A stretch of 64,000 bases of DNA from Thinopyrum elongatum. Taxonomy: Eukaryota > Streptophyta > Magnoliopsida > Poales > Poaceae. Shown piece by piece: positions 23,302-34,551 of this stretch. Numbering within the stretch: the first letter of the stretch is position 1; each line of letters begins with the position of its first letter. A model generated the notes under the pieces. That model was given only the letters and a program-made list of their open reading frames with translations. It was not told the DNA's origin and ran no database searches. The translations under genes and the position numbers were made by a program. The stretch lies in NCBI GenBank assembly GCA_011799875.1, contig CM022302.1:201420086-201484085 (forward strand), written 5' to 3'.

Positions 23302-25419
23302 TTATGCTGGTAAAGACGACGTAAGCTCCATGCTCTTCAGGCAACTCGTCTTGGATAGCGTCGACTGGTCAGACCGCCGGCTGCTGGGGAGGCGGAGGCA
23401 GCGGGCCAGCAGGCGGCAGAGGCAGTCCTTCGCCTCTGGCGATGCGGGTGAGCTAGTGGCACTTCCGGGTGGTGTGGTTGGATGGCTTCGCGCCGCTGTG
23501 GAACTTGCAGGGAGCGTCGAGGGTTTGCTCAAACGAGAAGGTGGGCAACCAGGCAGGCTTGCTGCCCTTCTGGCGTTTGGGGCCGGGCTGCTCTTCTGGC
23601 TGCTGGTCTTCGACTGCTGCCACCTGCCAGCTGGTGGTAGCTGGCTGCGGGGCCTTGGCTTATTGTCGTTTGACAGTTGGCGCCGACTGGAATCACCAGC
23701 CGGTGTCTGAGGGGCTGGAGGGAGTATCTTTCCTGACGCATCCACTCGGAGTTCCGACTTCATGGAGGAGTCGGCAGTGGCGTACTTGTCCGCTATGATC
23801 AGCAGCTCGTCGAGCGTGGCCGGCTCGTCGCAGAGGAGCCGGTGCTTGAGTAGGGTGCCCTCCCGGCACCCGGCAGTGAAGTACTCAATGGCTTGCACCT
23901 CATGAACCCCTTCGCAGGAGTTGCGCAGCTCGGCCCACCGCGTTAAGTATTCGCGGGTGGACTCGATCGGGCCTTGGATGCACAGGGAGAGCTGGCGAGG
24001 CTTGGGCGGCCGCTTGTAGGTGCTGATGAAGTTGCGAATGAAAACTTTGGTGAAGTCTAGCCAGCTGTTGATGCTGTAGGGCTTGAGGCTGTTCAGCCAT
24101 GTCCGGGCCATGCCCTGGAGCATGAGCGGAACATACTTCACGGCGACACGCTTGTTGCCATTCGCTATGTTGACGGCAGTGGAGTAGTCGAACAACCAAT
24201 CTTCCGGCTTCACAGAGCCGTTGTACTTAGGAGTGTCCCGAGGGAGCGAGAACCCTTTGGGGAAGGGCTCATCGCGAATGCGGGGGCCGAAACAAGGCGG
24301 TCCGATTGCATCTTCTTCTTCCAACGCCAGGGACCGAGCCAAGCGGTCGATCCGGTTGCGGGCGTCGTTCTCTCCGACTCCTTCGCGGGGGCCCAGCCGG
24401 CGCCCGAGAGTCGGGTGCTCAACAGGCGGCGGAGAGGCGCGCCTCTCCCTGCGTGGGGGAGGGGGCTGACGATCGTCCCGCCGCTCCACTGCCCGTGGGC
24501 GGCCGTCTTGGTCGCGCTCAATGGATATGCGGGTGCGGCTGCGGCTAGCAACCGGCTCTGGGTCACCTCGGTCACGGGCGCCGGCTGTCGGCGTCCGGGA
24601 GGTCACGCCGTGCTTCCGGCGAAGGGGAAGGTTCCCAGCCTGTAGGCCGGGTTCCACCACGCGGCGGTCGGCTTCTTGCTGCGCGGCGGCCGCGTCAATG
24701 AGCTGCTGGACGCGCTCCGTCATGCAGCGACGTTCGTTGCCCTCCAGTCGGTCTAGCTCGTCTGCCGCTGCTTGGGCGGCCCGCAAGTTCTCCATGGGCG
24801 TGGCGTAGACCAGGCGGTCGGCCCCCAACATGCTGGCGATGGCAGCACCGCGCTGCCGGACCATGCCCACGCGGCTAGGCTCGTCAGCAGCCAGTGTGCC
24901 GCAAACGGCACGGTCGATCTCGCAGTGGTAAGACTCGGTGAGGCGTCTCATGGCCGCCAACTTGTTGGCGCTGTCGAGAAGTGCGATACGGCATGCCTCC
25001 AGCGTTTCACCGCTCGCACCGGGCGCTACGGGAGCGGACAGGTCCCGCATTGCCGCCTGCAATGGGTCCCGGCCGGCCTGGTCGGAGGTTCCGTCGTGGC
25101 TGATGACCAGTACCTCAGTGATGGTGCTGGTGCCGGCGCTGCTGTCTGCAGCGGGAAGTGGATCGTCGAAGATCACCACGTCACTGGGGAAGGCAACAGG
25201 AAGCGCGACGTCGGCGTCGACGACCATTTCGACGAGCAGGTCGGTGGAGCCAACGGACTCCGGGTCGGAGACCGGCTCGTCGGCGATGTGAAGCTTGCCG
25301 AGGAGATCGACGAGGCAGCTCTCGGAGCTAGCTGCGCCCGTGTCGAGTGCGGGCTCGACGAAGAGGCGGATCCAGCCGATGAGATCAGCGAGGTTGCTTG
25401 CGGTGCAAACAACTTCCAT
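23302..25419 (-). pseudogene. Gag polyprotein of element C
   Basis: The first Met after the LTR is at 25419, 131 bases inside the element. An open frame continues to 23302. The N-terminal half is Ala/Asp/Glu/Arg-rich, with a heavily charged Arg/Pro linker. The gag domain proper starts about 24300, with RDTPKYNGSVKPEDWLFDYS, then VPLMLQGMARTWLNSLKPYS and the segment ending YFTAGCREGT. A frameshift occurs after about 23650. In the correct frame a zinc knuckle of the form CX2HX7HX4C lies at 23459-23509, followed by a TAG where Trp seems likely. The product would form particles and bind element RNA. The open frame also extends back into the LTR, but that part is unlikely to be translated. Confidence 0.8.
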
Positions 25420-25530
25420 GCCGTGCAGCGTGTCGACGCAAACGCCGTCGGGCGTGCCGGGCTGGCTGCGATCGCCAGGGAGGAAGAGGGTTCCCGTCCA
25501 GAACGTGTTTCCGGACGACGGTGCACCTAG

Positions 25531-25549
25531 CCCCACGGTGGGCGCCAAA
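25531..25549 (-). other. Primer-binding site of element C
   Basis: The minus strand reads TTTGGCGCCCACCGTGGGG directly after the 5' LTR. The TGGCGCC core is common in plant gypsy elements. I have not matched it to a specific tRNA. Confidence 0.65.
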
Positions 25550-26764
25550 TGTCGGGGATATCGTGCGACATATGCCAGGGGATGGCTTATCGTGGATGGG
25601 GACAAAAGTACGTCGCCGGGCTCTAGAAGCGGGAGTGAGCGAGACCACATACACTTGCGAATCTTACCCAGGTTCGGGGCTCTCCTAGGAGATAACACCC
25701 CTAGTCCTGCTCTGCGGGGTCTCCGCATGATCACTATCTCAACAGGTGGGTACAAGCTTGCTCCTTGAGCTACCTGGCTGGAGGAGGAAGAAGGGCAAGG
25801 CTAGCCCTACTCCACTCTCTCTGCGTGCGTGTGTGGTGCTGTGAGTGCTCGACGAGGCCTCTGCCAAAGAGCCAGCTGCCAACCCCCTTGCACGGAGTGA
25901 CCTGGGGGGTTTATATAGGCCTACCCCCCAGGGATACAATGGTAATCCGGCCGAGCGTAGGACCCGGCCGTCAGTGTCTCTGGTCGCCGGCTTCTCGGCC
26001 GACTGCAGGGGCCCGCCGCCTGGTGGGTCCCCCCGGCGGTCTCGTCCTCGGCCGACAAGCTGGGCCCGCTGCTTGCGGGTCCTGTCGGCTGTGTAGCACT
26101 GTAGCCGTGCCACTGATGATGCATGCTTGGTCGGGGAGAGCGTGGATACAGTCCCGCCGCCTGGCGGGAACTCACTGTAGCCATACCCCGTCGTATCTGG
26201 TTAATGGCGCACAGACTTTGAGGGAGGAGGAGGGCCGCCTGCTGGGAGCCGGCCTCCCACTGAGCTGACTGGTCTGGGCTTGCCGCCTTCTGGCTTGTCA
26301 CGGACAAGTAGGGCCCGCCGCCTGCGGGCCGTACTGACTGCCCGTCACGGGAGCATGGCTTCCTCTGCCATGGGTGACGTCATGAGCGGCATGGCAACAG
26401 TCCTGCGTTGGGCGCAGGATACCTGCTCGGTACACAGTACCGTGGCCATGCCCTACCCTGGATTCAGGGGTGGCAAGCCTGTACTGTAGCCATGCCCTGT
26501 CTCATCATGTTTATGTTGGTGCTGACTTCGAGGGCGCGAGGGGCCGCCTGCTAGGACTCGGCATCTCAGGAGGCCGCCTGCCAGGAGTCGGCCCACTTCA
26601 TGGCCGTCTTGTGGACTCCGCCGCCTCCCGGCTTCCGGCTGCTTGGACCAGCCAGCCTCAAGAAGGCGGCCCTTGTCCTTGATGTTTGAGGGGTGCAGCC
26701 TGCCCCGATGTCTTGAAATACCAAAGGGAGCTGATGGGGCTACCCGTGGTCATTTACTCCGACA
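25550..26764 (-). repeat. 5' LTR of element C
   Basis: This is the partner of 12533-13747, again exactly 1,215 bp. Its outer edge is followed by the second copy of ACGAG (26765-26769). The minus-strand TATA-like box CCTATATAAACCCC lies at about 25905-25918. Confidence 0.93.
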
Positions 26765-26769
26765 ACGAG

Positions 26770-29272
26770 CCCGAGGATCCGGCCACCGTGCGACACCTCT
26801 ACGGCACGACTCCTAACAAGATATGGGGCCAACTATTCTAGCCCCAAAAGGAGTGGCCAGTCGAGGGGAAGGATGTCGGCCTCAACGCCGCGAACCCCCC
26901 AAGGGAGGTGAGCGGCTTTTTTTTCTTCGAGGAGTGTTCGGATATTCACACCATGTTTGATTCGGTCTAACCCTGGTATGTGGATTTTGCAGGGCTGGCT
27001 TGCCAAGGCCAAGAAGATCCACGGCCCGAAGCCTCTGCCGGAAGGGCCCCGATCAGAGCAGCTGGACAAGCTGCTGGTCATGGTGCCTTATAAGGCGCCC
27101 GCCAAGAAGGGCAAGAAGAAAGAAGTGCAGGAGGCCAGGGAGGGCCTCCACCGCAGGGTTCGTCCAGGCAATCGGTCCAGAGACGCTGCGGCCTCATCCG
27201 TGCAGGATGGGCGCGAGGATGAGGACGAGGAGGAGAGTGCCTCCTCGCACTCCAAGAAGAGGGCGGCGTTCGAGGACGTCGAGGAGGTCCAACCTTCTCC
27301 GGGCCGAAGAGACGATGCCGGCCCAAGCTGGTCCTGTCCGATAGTTCAGACTCCGACAAGGAGTCCGAAGTCTCCGAGAAGGTTCCGGAGAAGGATCCCC
27401 GGGTCAAGCCCCCGGCCAGCAGGTAAGCCATTGGCATTTTTAGCTATCTCATTTTCAGTAATTTGCTTTAGTTGAAGGTTAACCCCTCCGAGTTGCAGTC
27501 CCCCACGTGAGCGCCCCATCGAGCAGACTTCGGAGGGGACGTCTCCGCCCGCCGAACTGGCAGACAGTGGGTCTATGGCGCACTCCACGCCTCCTCCGAT
27601 CCCCGAAGAGGTTGAGGAGGTGCGGTCCCACAGGACTCCTCCTCCCCCGAACACAGAGGGGGAGGCGGACGCCATAATGACCGAGATTAACACCTTTGTC
27701 ACCGAAGACCAGGAGGGAGCGTCCCTCTTGGCTGGCGAGGGAAAGGAGTCTAGACCATGCAGACCCCAACCACCGACCGCTCCCGAGCCCCTAAGGCCTT
27801 CGACGGCACAGGCTCCTCCCAGCGGGGAAGGGGCCGGGGAGCCAACGCCAGCACCAAACACCTCCACACGGGCGGCAGCTAGCTGGCTAGATGTGCTGGA
27901 GGAGCTGGTGAATAACTCCGTCATCGTTGATGGGCACTGCACTCTAATGAGTGTGGTCATGCAGAGTGTTCATTCTGTCCAATCCAGACTGAACGACGCT
28001 GTCCAAGGCCTTCTAACAGGCTTTGAGGTAAGTCAAGTAATGTTCTTTCCTCATAATGCGGTTGTAATTGTTAGTTTAGGTAGGCCATATACATAGCAGC
28101 CCCCGAGACTCTGCCAGGACCTCGGAGAGACCTACACAGGATCAAATTCGGTAGGTCGATTAATAATGTCGGCATTTCTTTTGCTGACGCAGGCATATTC
28201 CATTCCCGCGGCTGCTAATGCCGCAGCGTTAGAGGAGATGGATCGGAAGCTCAAGCTTTCCGATCAAGAGCTTGACCTTGTCAACAAACGGCTTGCCGAG
28301 GCACAAGGTAAGCCCTGTGATAAGATGTGTACTTGCTTGACGCCGGATATTGACGATCCGGACTATATGCTAATTCCTTATCTTGATGATCTTGTAGCTG
28401 CTGCCACCGAGGTCGAGGGCTTGAAGGAGGCCCTGAAGAAAGCCGAGGCCGAGGCGGCCAAGAAGAAGACGGCCGCTGAGAAGGCGGTGGCCGAACTTGA
28501 GAAGGCCAAGCTTGCTGCCGAGCAACATGAGGCTCGGGTGACCGAAGTCCAGGTGGAGCTCCAGGATGCCGCCAAAAAGCTGGAGGCCCTTGAGAAGGGC
28601 CAGGAGGAGCAATCGTCCCGGCTATACAAGGTGGAGAAGGAGCTTCAGGAGGCGAGGAGTGACGCGCGAGGTGTCCGGGAGGAGCTCCGGCAAGCCGCGC
28701 AAATTGCCAATGGTAAGAAATACTTATTGCAGAGTGTGTTCGGAGGTAACAGGTTTGCCCTGCTAACGAGGGTCTGGCGCTCCACAGGCGTCTTCGCCGA
28801 ACATCCAAAGAATGCGGCGGCCGCAGCGAGGCACTATGCCACCCTCGAGGAGGACTCCACGCAGCGGCTCTTCTGGTCATAGTTTCCAAACTCCAAGCAT
28901 CCACCCCTCCTCAGCGATCAAATGAAGCAGCTGATGGAAATGCATCGGATGTCCGAGCTGGCCTTGAAGGACCTCTGTGTCAGCCTGTGGCCGGCCGAGC
29001 CCATTCCGGGCACCTACTTCGGCCTTGTGCAGAAGCTGTGGGAGGCGCCGCTCCGGATTGATGCCGTAAAGCGGTCAGCGTGCCTTGAGGGGGCGAGCCT
29101 CGCCTTTGCGAAGACCATGGTGCATTGGCCGAGGATTAATCCAATGGATATGGCTACTAGTCCTCCGCCCAAGGGGAAGGAGCATCACCGCACTGAGCAG
29201 TACTTCGCGCAGGTGATAACCGGAGCACGGGCGATACAGGGCCAGTGTTCAAAAGATGTAATGTTTGAGTAG
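26770..29272 (+). pseudogene. Antisense gypsy-transposon gene of element B, exons 2 onward (3' part)
   Basis: After C the frame resumes at once with the continuation of the interrupted exon (PEDPATVRHLYGTTPNK) and a TAG at 26839. Exons fit GT-AG borders: 26770-26907, 26993-27422, 27499-28027, 28193-28307, 28398-28712 and 28788-29272. The second is Lys/Arg-rich with an acidic tail, and the third is Pro/Glu/Thr-rich. The fourth and fifth encode a strong coiled coil (EALKKAEAEAAKKKTAAEKA, VQVELQDAAKKLEALEKG). The last ends in a helical domain with WPAEPIPGTYFGLVQ and finishes GQCSKDVMFE at 29272. There is a frameshift near 27320 and a TAG near 28880. The layout matches the gene in C exon by exon in character. 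Expression and function are unknown. Confidence 0.7.
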
Positions 29273-30518
29273 TTGTATTAAGTTTGTATCAAGTGTGACT
29301 TATGCTTCATTATGTGCCCGACGGACTTATTTGGTATTGTAATGATTAAATTTTGACTCCTGTGTGGCCGTATGTTTATTCTGAAAGCTACCAGTCATCG
29401 GCTTCAGCCCCCAAGTGAATATCCCGAGGGGTGTTTCGTCTCTGCACTGTTACCCTTAGCCAACGTCTTGGTGCCTGAAGGCGGTACTGCGGGAGTGAAA
29501 CCAGGCGATCAGACTATTCGGTTTTACTGCTTCCACTTAGCCTTAGGAGCTTGATGGTGGGGACTAGGGACTAGCCCCCGGTGTATTTGTGATGTACTTG
29601 GGGATCAAAGCCTGCCCTTTCCGATCACATGGTTTGTGTTAAGACGAACCCTTCGTGTGACATGGTGAAATCGCCAATGATTTTTAGAGTCAAACCTCAT
29701 CATCGGATTGCGGACCCGTTCGCGCTTACTATGACGGTCAGTTTTTGGCTTTTTCCTCCTGAGGTACTTGACCTGGCAAACCAGAAGTACAATCACAGGG
29801 GTTCTCCCTTTGCCCTCTTAGCCGAACATGCGGAACATAACAGGCAAGCACAGGAGCCGGGCAACCCAAATATTGACCCAAGACATAGTTCGGAACAGAT
29901 GCATATAGTGCAATATCTGAGACGCCGAACACCTAGCGGAAAGCTGTGCCGGACTTGAAGATATTGAACTGATATATAAATCAAACTCTTGACTAATTAA
30001 TATGTTTTCATGTAGGGCTGTTCGAAGAGCGAGGAGAGAATCGGAAAAGGAATAAACAAGTCGCAAGATGAGGATATCCGAACACCATGAAGGGTGTTTT
30101 TATTATTTCTCATAAGCTCGGGACATCTATCCGTACAATTCAAACTATGGAGGCAGTACTTGTGAAAGAAAAAGAAAGTTTACATAGTAAAGGTTGACGC
30201 AGGGCCTTGATGCGTGAGTTGAAGCCTTCATTGTGCCCTGCTGCATGTCTGCGCCTTTGCTTCTGATAGGTGGGGGTTGGGCCCTTTGATGAGACCTTGA
30301 TGGGCGAGGACCCTGCCGACGAAGCTTTGTGCTTGGGGGTGTCAGGAATTGGTCCCCGGGTCATCCGAAGACGAGGTAATTCCAAAGTTCGGTTTAACCG
30401 AACATGTACTTCGGATTAATTTATGCCTCATGGCTGCCCATGGTATTTTGAGTGTGAAGTTGTGCTGACGAGGCACGTGGAGCGTGAAGAATGTGGGCGT
30501 GCCGTGGTGCGCGTATCC
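29273..30518. other. 1.2-kb gap in element B where pol would be expected
   Basis: This stretch lies between the end of the antisense gene and the end of protease. Neither strand shows RT, RNase H or integrase motifs, and the longest frames are about 110 codons without recognisable features. The spacing suggests that pol was absent or deleted in the ancestor rather than lost by a recent insertion. Confidence 0.55.
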
Positions 30519-31429
30519 CTATTTGTGGCGAACGCATGCAGGTTCCCATGACGGGGAACGGGTTCGAAGCCGTTTACTATTGTCGTCGGCCTTTACGGCG
30601 GGTCGGCATCCAGGCCTATATGGGCTGGTGTGGTCTTCGGCCGCTAGGGCCGCAGTGTGCTCTTCAGTTCGAAGTGAGCGTTCTGTGTTGCCGTTGGTAG
30701 TTATGACGCCCGAAGGACCAGGAATCTTCAACTTGAGGTACACGTAGTGCGGAACGGCATTGAATTTGGCGAACGCTGTTCGGCCGAGGAGGGCGTGATA
30801 GCCACTGCGAAAAGGTGCAATATCGAAGATCAAGTCCTCGCTTCGGAAATTATCCAGAGATCCGAAAACTACTTCGAGCATCACGGTGCCCGTGTAGCGG
30901 GCCTCCACTCCCGAAATGACCCCCTTGAAGGTGGTGTTACTAGGTTTAATCCTTGATGGATCGATCCCCAATTTCCTCACTGTATCCTCGTATATCAGAT
31001 TGAGGCTGCTTCCTCCGTCCATTAGGACTCTAGTGAGGTGGAATCCATCGATGATGGGGTCTAGCACTAGGGCTGTGGACCCTCCATGGCGTATGCTGGT
31101 GGGATGATCCCTGCGGTCGAACATGATCGGGCAAGCTGACCATGGATTGAACTTCGGCGCTACTGGCTCGACGGAATATATGTCCCGTAGCGCTCGCTTC
31201 CTCTCCTTCTTCGGTATGTGGGTTGCGTATATCATGTTTATCGTCTTGAGCTCGGAAGGGAAGGGTTTCTGGCCTCCACTATTTGGCCTGCGGGGCTCAT
31301 CATTGTCCTCGCTCGTGGGCTTTTGCCCGAGTCTTCGGCTGTGAGTTTGCCGGCCTGTTTGATCACCCAACAATTTTGGTTGGAGTGGTTGGCGGGCTTC
31401 TCTGATGTGTCGTGGATCTGACAAGGCAT
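30519..31429 (-). pseudogene. Gag C-terminus and retropepsin-like protease of element B
   Basis: On the minus strand the first part, in a shifted frame near 31370-31425, encodes a zinc knuckle of the form CX2HX8HX4C (CQIHDTSEKPANHSNQNC). The 301-codon frame ending at 30519 then carries a segment with INMIYATHIPKKERKRALRDIY and the protease motif VLMDGGSSLNLIYEDT. The active-site triplet is DGG, as in C. Downstream features (GYHALLGRTAFAKFNAVPHY) align with C's protease. The protease would cut gag. No pol frame follows it. Confidence 0.75.
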
Positions 31430-31437
31430 GTCCAGAA

Positions 31438-34068
31438 TTGTGTCCAGTCTAGATGGGCCATCACCGTTGCCTTTAGGCGCTTTCTTTCGGGTTCCGGACT
31501 TCTGGTTTCGGAATCCGGCATTTACTGTTGTATCCTCACCCTCGCCATCATTGTGGCGATGTTTATTCTTGCTGCGTCAGCCTTTCCATTTCCAGCCCGA
31601 ACCTCGGAGGTACCGGGTGTGTCTGGGTTGGTGTTTTTGCGAGCAAGCCAACTGTCTTCGCCCGCGCAAAAGTGGGTCATGAGGGAAGTAAGGGCTGCCA
31701 TAGTTCTTGGTTTGTCCTGGCCGAGTTGCCGTACAAGCCATTCGTCCTTGACACTATGCTTAAAGGCAGCCAAGGCTTCGGCATCTGGACAGTCAACGAT
31801 CTAATTTTTCTTGGTCAGGAATCGGTTCCAAAACTGTCGGGCAGATTCTCTGGGTTGTTGTGTGGTGCGATTTAGGTCATCAGCATCCGGAGGCTGGACA
31901 TAGGTGTCCTGAAAGTTTGCTCGAAAAGCGTCCTGAAGTTCTTCCCAACAACCTATAGAGTCTTCGAGAAGGCTGTTCAACCAGTGTCGAGCCGGGCCTT
32001 TAAGCTTTAGCGGCAAATATTTAATGGCGTGGAGGTCATCTCCTCATGCCATGTGGATGCGGAGGAGGAAATCCTCTATCCATACGGCTGGATCTGTGGT
32101 TCCGTCGTATGATTCAATGTTCACAGGCTTGAAGCCTTCCGGGAATTGATGTTGCATTACCCTCTCTGTGAAGCATAAGGGGTGTGCGGCGCCCTGAACT
32201 CGGGCTACATCGCGTCGGAGGTCTTCGGCCCTCCTAATCTGCTGCTCCTCCCGGACTCTATCGTTTTGGTTTAACCGATCATAGTATCCTTCCCGGTACG
32301 CGGGCTGGTCCTCTCTGGGTCCATAGATGGACCTGGTACGGCCTCCACGAGTGTCTAGGTCATGGCGGAGGTCGTCCTTGTAGGTGGGCTGCACTTGATC
32401 CTTGCCGTGATGGTGAGGTGGGGCGGCTGGGTGTTCGGCGTCGTCAGCTTCCCTATCCCGCCCTCTAGGGGGGGGTCCGGCTTTTCGGCGTTTGTGTATA
32501 TTGGGCGTGTGGGATCTACGGCCTCGTCGTCAAACTGCGGCAGGAGTCTTCACTTGGGATAACTTTTGGTTGGTTGTTCGCGCCATACCCTTCCTCAGCA
32601 GCTAGGACTTTAGTCCATCGGTCGTTGAGGGTGTCCTGTTCGGCCTTGATTTTGCGTTTTTCCTTCTTTAGGCTGCGGGCGGTGGCTAGAATCCTCTGCT
32701 TGAACCGTTCTTGCTCCAGAGGATCTTAGGGGACGATGAAGTCATCATCGTCGAGACTGACCTCCTCTTCGGAGAGTGGTAGGTAACTGCTATCCACGGA
32801 TTCATCGGGGTTTTCTGTATTGAGCGGGTCCTCCTGTCCCGCGGGGTCATCCTGATGATGTTCGTTGGCTGAGTCTCCGGCAAGGTTGTCTGTATTATTT
32901 ACGGTGCCATTCTCCGCAGAGTCCATGTTGCTCGCATGGCTCCGGCGTGGCTTTGATCGATGGCGCTGTTTTTGGCATTTGGGCGGCTCATCTCTGGGCT
33001 TGCCTCTGTCCTGATTGGGAGTGTTGTCGCCGTCTTTGGGGGTGTCCACCATGTAAATGCCATAGGTGGTGGTGGCTGACCAGTGGCCGGTGACGGGGGG
33101 GCAACATCGGCATTGGCCGTTGCTCCGTCCCCCTTGTCCATGTATTCGGTATTCTCCGAATTATAGTTTAGCATATCGGTTAAATCATCGATAGTGGCTA
33201 CCAAGTGGGTGGTGGGTGGGACGCAAAATTCCCTATAGTACGCCTCGACGGGTTGATGATCGTGAGCGGGGGAGAGATCCTCCTGGATAGTCATTTTTTG
33301 AATTTGGTCCAACGCCTCGTTTATCATAGCGAGGGTCGCCGAACTCGAGGGCTCTAGGCCAGATTCCGTTGTAACGGGGGCAGTCAATGCCCTAGCCAGT
33401 CCTTGATTTCTACCGGCTGAGCTAAGCTCGGGGTGTGGCGCCGGATCCTCGATTGGGTCCGGACAGTCATCGGAAGTCAAGGATGGATTTTGATCCCTGC
33501 GTGTGGATCCTACGCCGGGGCTTGAGATCGAGTTGCTTCAGGCCGGGAGTAATTTCTAGCCATTGGCCGCCACTTCGTTGTGGGAGTTCACAGCCGGGTG
33601 AGCATTGTGGAGGAACAGTTCGGCCGAGATTGACTCTTGGCTTCTGCCTCCGAATCCTGCATCGAAGGTCGGGGATAAGTCCTCCACTAACACGACGGGT
33701 TCGGGCGAAGGTGGAGTCTGGCCGCCGCTCGAGGCGAAGCTCTCCTGGCTCGAAGCTGCTTGAGCCGATTCGTAGATCGGATCGGAGGGAGACTCCAGGG
33801 CGGGCACAACGAGGCCTGCGTGAGTTTGGGAAGGGGTAGTGAATCCGGCGAAGACCAGATCGCCCCGTGAGTCCGCCACATATTCCAGCTTGCCGAATCG
33901 AATTCGGTGTTCGGGGGCGAAGTTGTCGATCTGATCCAGATGACCAGTCGGGTCGGCGTGCAGGACAATGCTGCCGAACGCGAAGAGTTGGTCGGGGACG
34001 AAGAAGTCCCTGGATCCGATGCCTTCTCCTATGATCAGGCGAGCCATCGGTCCTTTGGGCGACACCAC
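31438..34068 (-). pseudogene. Gag polyprotein of element B, frameshifted
   Basis: From the Met at 34068 the minus strand gives an acidic/Ser/Pro-rich N-terminal part (to 33556). A second part (33480-32899) contains MTIQEDLSPAHDHQP and DDLTDMLNYN. A Gln/Asp/Glu-rich part (33052-32726) overlaps it in another frame, so there is a frameshift near 33000. The gag core lies at about 32150-31690, with FPEGFKPVNIESYDGTTDP, then LKLKGPARHWLNSLLED and a segment with ESARQFWNRF. A TGA at about 32044 fits a CGA (Arg) codon changed at a CpG. Stops also occur at about 31801 and 31522. Gag would package element RNA. No start other than the first Met after the primer site is favoured. Confidence 0.7.
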
Positions 34069-34076
34069 GGCGGAAC

Positions 34077-34094
34077 TCTCAATGAAAGCACCAA
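34077..34094 (-). other. Primer-binding region of element B
   Basis: The minus strand reads TTGGTGCTTTCATTGAGA directly after the LTR end. It occupies the position of the primer site, and the tRNA partner is not identified. It differs from the primer site of C, so B and C are distinct families despite their similar layout. Confidence 0.5.
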
Positions 34095-34546
34095 TGTCGG
34101 TGTCAAAACCGGCAGAACTCGGGGTAGGGGGTCCCGAGCTGTGGATCTAGTGTCGATGGGTAACAAGGAACGACAAACACAGTGTTTACCCAGGTTCGGT
34201 CCCTCTCGATGAGGTAAAACCCTACGTCCTGCTCAATTGTAGTGAATGTATAATGTGGTTTACAGAGTATATCTACCTCGAGATCAGCATGAGCTAAACC
34301 CTAAGGCTATGAGGTGATGAATGTAGCTCTCCTCTAAAGACTAAAAACCCTCGATTTATATAGACACCGGTAGGGTTAGGGTTGCCGAAGATAGATTACA
34401 ATAAGGAATTAAAGAGATCCTCCGCCTTCTTGACTTGGAGGGCACACCACGACTTCATAGATCCCCTGTCAATATACGGCTCCACCAGTCCGGCCCACGT
34501 ACAATAGGTCGTCGCCTCGAGAACCCCTTAGTTCATGACTCCCTCG
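34095..34546 (-). repeat. 5' LTR of element B
   Basis: This is the partner of 10776-11227, also 452 bp. The outer end is mutated (plus strand TCCCTCG instead of TCCCTCA). It is followed by CCAGG. The minus-strand TATA-like box CTATATAAATC lies at about 34354-34364. Confidence 0.9.
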
Positions 34547-34551
34547 CCAGG

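Larger units (their letters stand above)
12533..26764 (-). mobile_element. Full-length but decayed gypsy LTR retrotransposon (element C)
   Basis: Two 1,215-bp LTRs (12533-13747 and 25550-26764) are flanked by a perfect 5-bp duplication, ACGAG (12528-12532 and 26765-26769). On the minus strand the order is primer site, gag, protease, RT, RNase H, linker with minisatellite, and integrase. A plus-strand spliced gene (14444-18179) lies between integrase and the 3' LTR. The order protease-RT-RNase H-integrase is that of Ty3/gypsy elements. No chromodomain was seen after integrase. The extra antisense gene suggests the Tat-type lineages, in which such frames are known. The copy has at least eight nonsense codons and some frameshifts in gag-pol, so it cannot transpose on its own. 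Confidence 0.93.
10776..34546 (-). mobile_element. Gypsy-type element with gag-protease and antisense gene, no RT/integrase (element B)
   Basis: Two 452-bp LTRs (10776-11227 and 34095-34546) are flanked by a perfect 5-bp duplication, CCAGG (10771-10775 and 34547-34551). The LTR reads TGAGGGAGTC...GACACCGACA on the minus strand. Without inner element C it is about 9.5 kb. Minus-strand genes are gag (31438-34068) and protease (30519-31424). The space where pol should follow holds only 1.2 kb without motifs, then a plus-strand multi-exon gene. B therefore looks non-autonomous and would depend on enzymes from a relative. A hand alignment of its LTRs shows about 29 differences in 452 positions. 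Confidence 0.9.

Noticed and set aside
24772..25530. Plus-strand frame of 252 codons
   Set aside because: It overlaps gag of element C on the other strand and has no motif. It is a shadow of the GC-rich gag sequence.
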